Assembly (NCBI GenBank): GCA_964583095.1
Contig: CAZOVB010000019.1
Coordinates: forward strand, 1 to 64,000
Length of the DNA: 64,000 bases
Direction: 5' to 3'
DNA from: CAZOVB01 sp964583095
GTDB lineage: Bacteria > Planctomycetota > Phycisphaerae > SM23-33
A program made the translations under genes and the position numbers. Shown here piece by piece: positions 63,004 through 64,000 of this stretch (its first letter is position 1; every line of letters starts with the position of its first letter). The notes beneath the pieces were generated by a model. That model did no database searches. It worked only from the letters and a program-made list of their open reading frames with translations, and had not been told where the DNA came from.

Positions 63004-64000
63004 ATGACTGCGATGAACATCATTTTGATAACCGCCGACCAGATGCGCTGCGACGCGATGGGGTGCGTCGATCCTGCGATCATCAGCCCGAACCTGGATG
63101 CCCTGGCTTCGGCAGGGATGAAAATGGACAGGGCGTATTGCGTGAATCCGATCTGCACGCCCTCCAGAACCGCCCTGTTCACGGGGCGCTATCCTCACGC
63201 GACGGGCGTCTGGAACAACGGAATCCCGCTGAGCAAGAACGAAGTCACCCTGTGCGATCACCTCAAACCGCTCGGGTACCGATGCGTGGCCAATGGAAAG
63301 ATGCACTTCCGGCCCCAGTGCGAGCCGAAGAGCCAGGGCGGGCTGCAAGCCACCTCCCGGGCCTACCGGGAAGAGCCTCGGCCCGACGGAACCTACTACG
63401 GTTTCGACGAGCACCACATGGTCGAGGATATCGGCCCCAGTGAATACCTGGACTGGCTGGCCGAGCACTACCCGGACTTCGCACCCAAGGGTCTCTTCAG
63501 GCCCCATGGCGAGCAGATGGAACGAGACGGAAGCGACCTGCCTCCCGAGGCCCATCCAACCCGATGGGTGGGGGACCGCAGTGTCGAAACGGTCGAAACC
63601 CATGACACCTCGCGGCCGCTGTTTATGTGGATGAGCTTCGTCGATCCACACCATCCCTTCGACGCGCCGAAGAAATACGTGGAGATGTACCGCGACAGGG
63701 AGATTCCCGATCCGATCGGCAGCGTGGAGGATCTGGCTCCCAGGCCGGAGCATCTGATCAACCCGCCCGACGGGTACTGGCCCGGTGGGGCCAAGCCCCA
63801 CGGAATGAGCCCCGAACGCATACGCAACATCCGGAGGAACTATTTTGCGATGGTTACCTTTCTGGATGAACAGGTGGGTCGGGTCATCCAGGCGCTCAAG
63901 CAACGGGGCATGTATGAGAACAGTCTGATTGTCTTCACGGCCGACCACGGCGAGCTCCTGGGCGACCATGGTCTGCTGACCAAGGGGCCTTTCCTGTATG
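63004..64000 (+). CDS. Sulfatase, 3'-truncated by the window end
   Basis: The first 332 residues of a sulfatase: LITADQMRCDAMG at the start (Asp12), Cys51-Thr-Pro-Ser-Arg-TALFTG as formylglycine motif, SFVDPHHPFDAP and FTADHGELLGDHGLL near the visible end. The ATG at 63004 has CGGAGAT about seven bases upstream. No signal peptide. It lies 68 bases downstream of the TIM-barrel gene. It is the fourth sulfatase in the window. Confidence 0.93.
   Translation, partial: MTAMNIILITADQMRCDAMGCVDPAIISPNLDALASAGMKMDRAYCVNPICTPSRTALFTGRYPHATGVWNNGIPLSKNEVTLCDHLKPLGYRCVANGKMHFRPQCEPKSQGGLQATSRAYREEPRPDGTYYGFDEHHMVEDIGPSEYLDWLAEHYPDFAPKGLFRPHGEQMERDGSDLPPEAHPTRWVGDRSVETVETHDTSRPLFMWMSFVDPHHPFDAPKKYVEMYRDREIPDPIGSVEDLAPRPEHLINPPDGYWPGGAKPHGMSPERIRNIRRNYFAMVTFLDEQVGRVIQALKQRGMYENSLIVFTADHGELLGDHGLLTKGPFLY

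Overview
The window is a high-GC bacterial scaffold, read here as a metagenome-assembled genome from the Planctomycetota, probably near Phycisphaerae. The grounds are four sulfatases, GH29 and GH36-type glycoside hydrolases, an HzsA-like dihaem protein fused to a SUMF1 domain, a Gld-type ABC exporter with a DUF4340 partner, a short RpoD-like sigma factor and an exported deiminase. This placement is inference from gene content; there is no rRNA. A 100-N gap at 40106-40205 shows that the sequence is a scaffold.

Layout. 1-9.9 kb: a flavin-reductase-like tail at the edge, a small exported protein, then a leftward topA-mutL-lipoprotein-lipoprotein block, a sigma factor and a NarL-type response regulator. 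10-15.3 kb: an exported agmatine-deiminase-family protein, tRNA-Val(CAC) with its own promoter, and a large hybrid histidine kinase with a periplasmic sensor. 15.6-24.5 kb: an Asp-box (BNR) lipoprotein, a GH36-type enzyme, a structured intergenic element, the Gld-type ABC operon and an orphan phosphoribosyltransferase. 24.6-37 kb: carbohydrate and sulfate-ester catabolism, with three sulfatases, a mutarotase, an exported esterase and an alpha-L-fucosidase divergent from an IclR-type regulator that is translationally coupled to a sulfatase. A coupled NUDIX-macrodomain pair and a methyltransferase lie among them.

37-43 kb: a leftward mutagenesis-type cassette. It has a small DUF6504-like gene, an intact Y-family polymerase, a low-GC four-helix-bundle (S23/IVP) gene flanked by purine/pyrimidine repeats, and an error-prone DnaE2-type polymerase. 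Upstream is a non-coding region with two copies of the same inverted repeat (core CTGAAGAAACTTCA), a good candidate damage-response operator. 43-52 kb: a lipid-modification island with an acyl desaturase, FAD oxidoreductase, DUF1365, two CFA-synthase-family methyltransferases and a DUF1295 membrane protein, interrupted by a dihaem cytochrome. 52-64 kb: a phosphoesterase, the HzsA-like/SUMF1 fusion, an aldo/keto reductase, an epimerase, an AraC-type regulator, a broken glycosidase-like gene, a sugar-isomerase-like TIM barrel and a sulfatase cut by the window end.

The signals most worth following are the repeat-flanked four-helix-bundle gene inside the polymerase cassette, the paired operators upstream of that cassette, the dihaem/SUMF1 fusion, the split lipid-methyltransferase island, and a tandem hydrolase copy that has lost all three catalytic residues. 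All functional calls come from reading motifs by eye; no database search was run.
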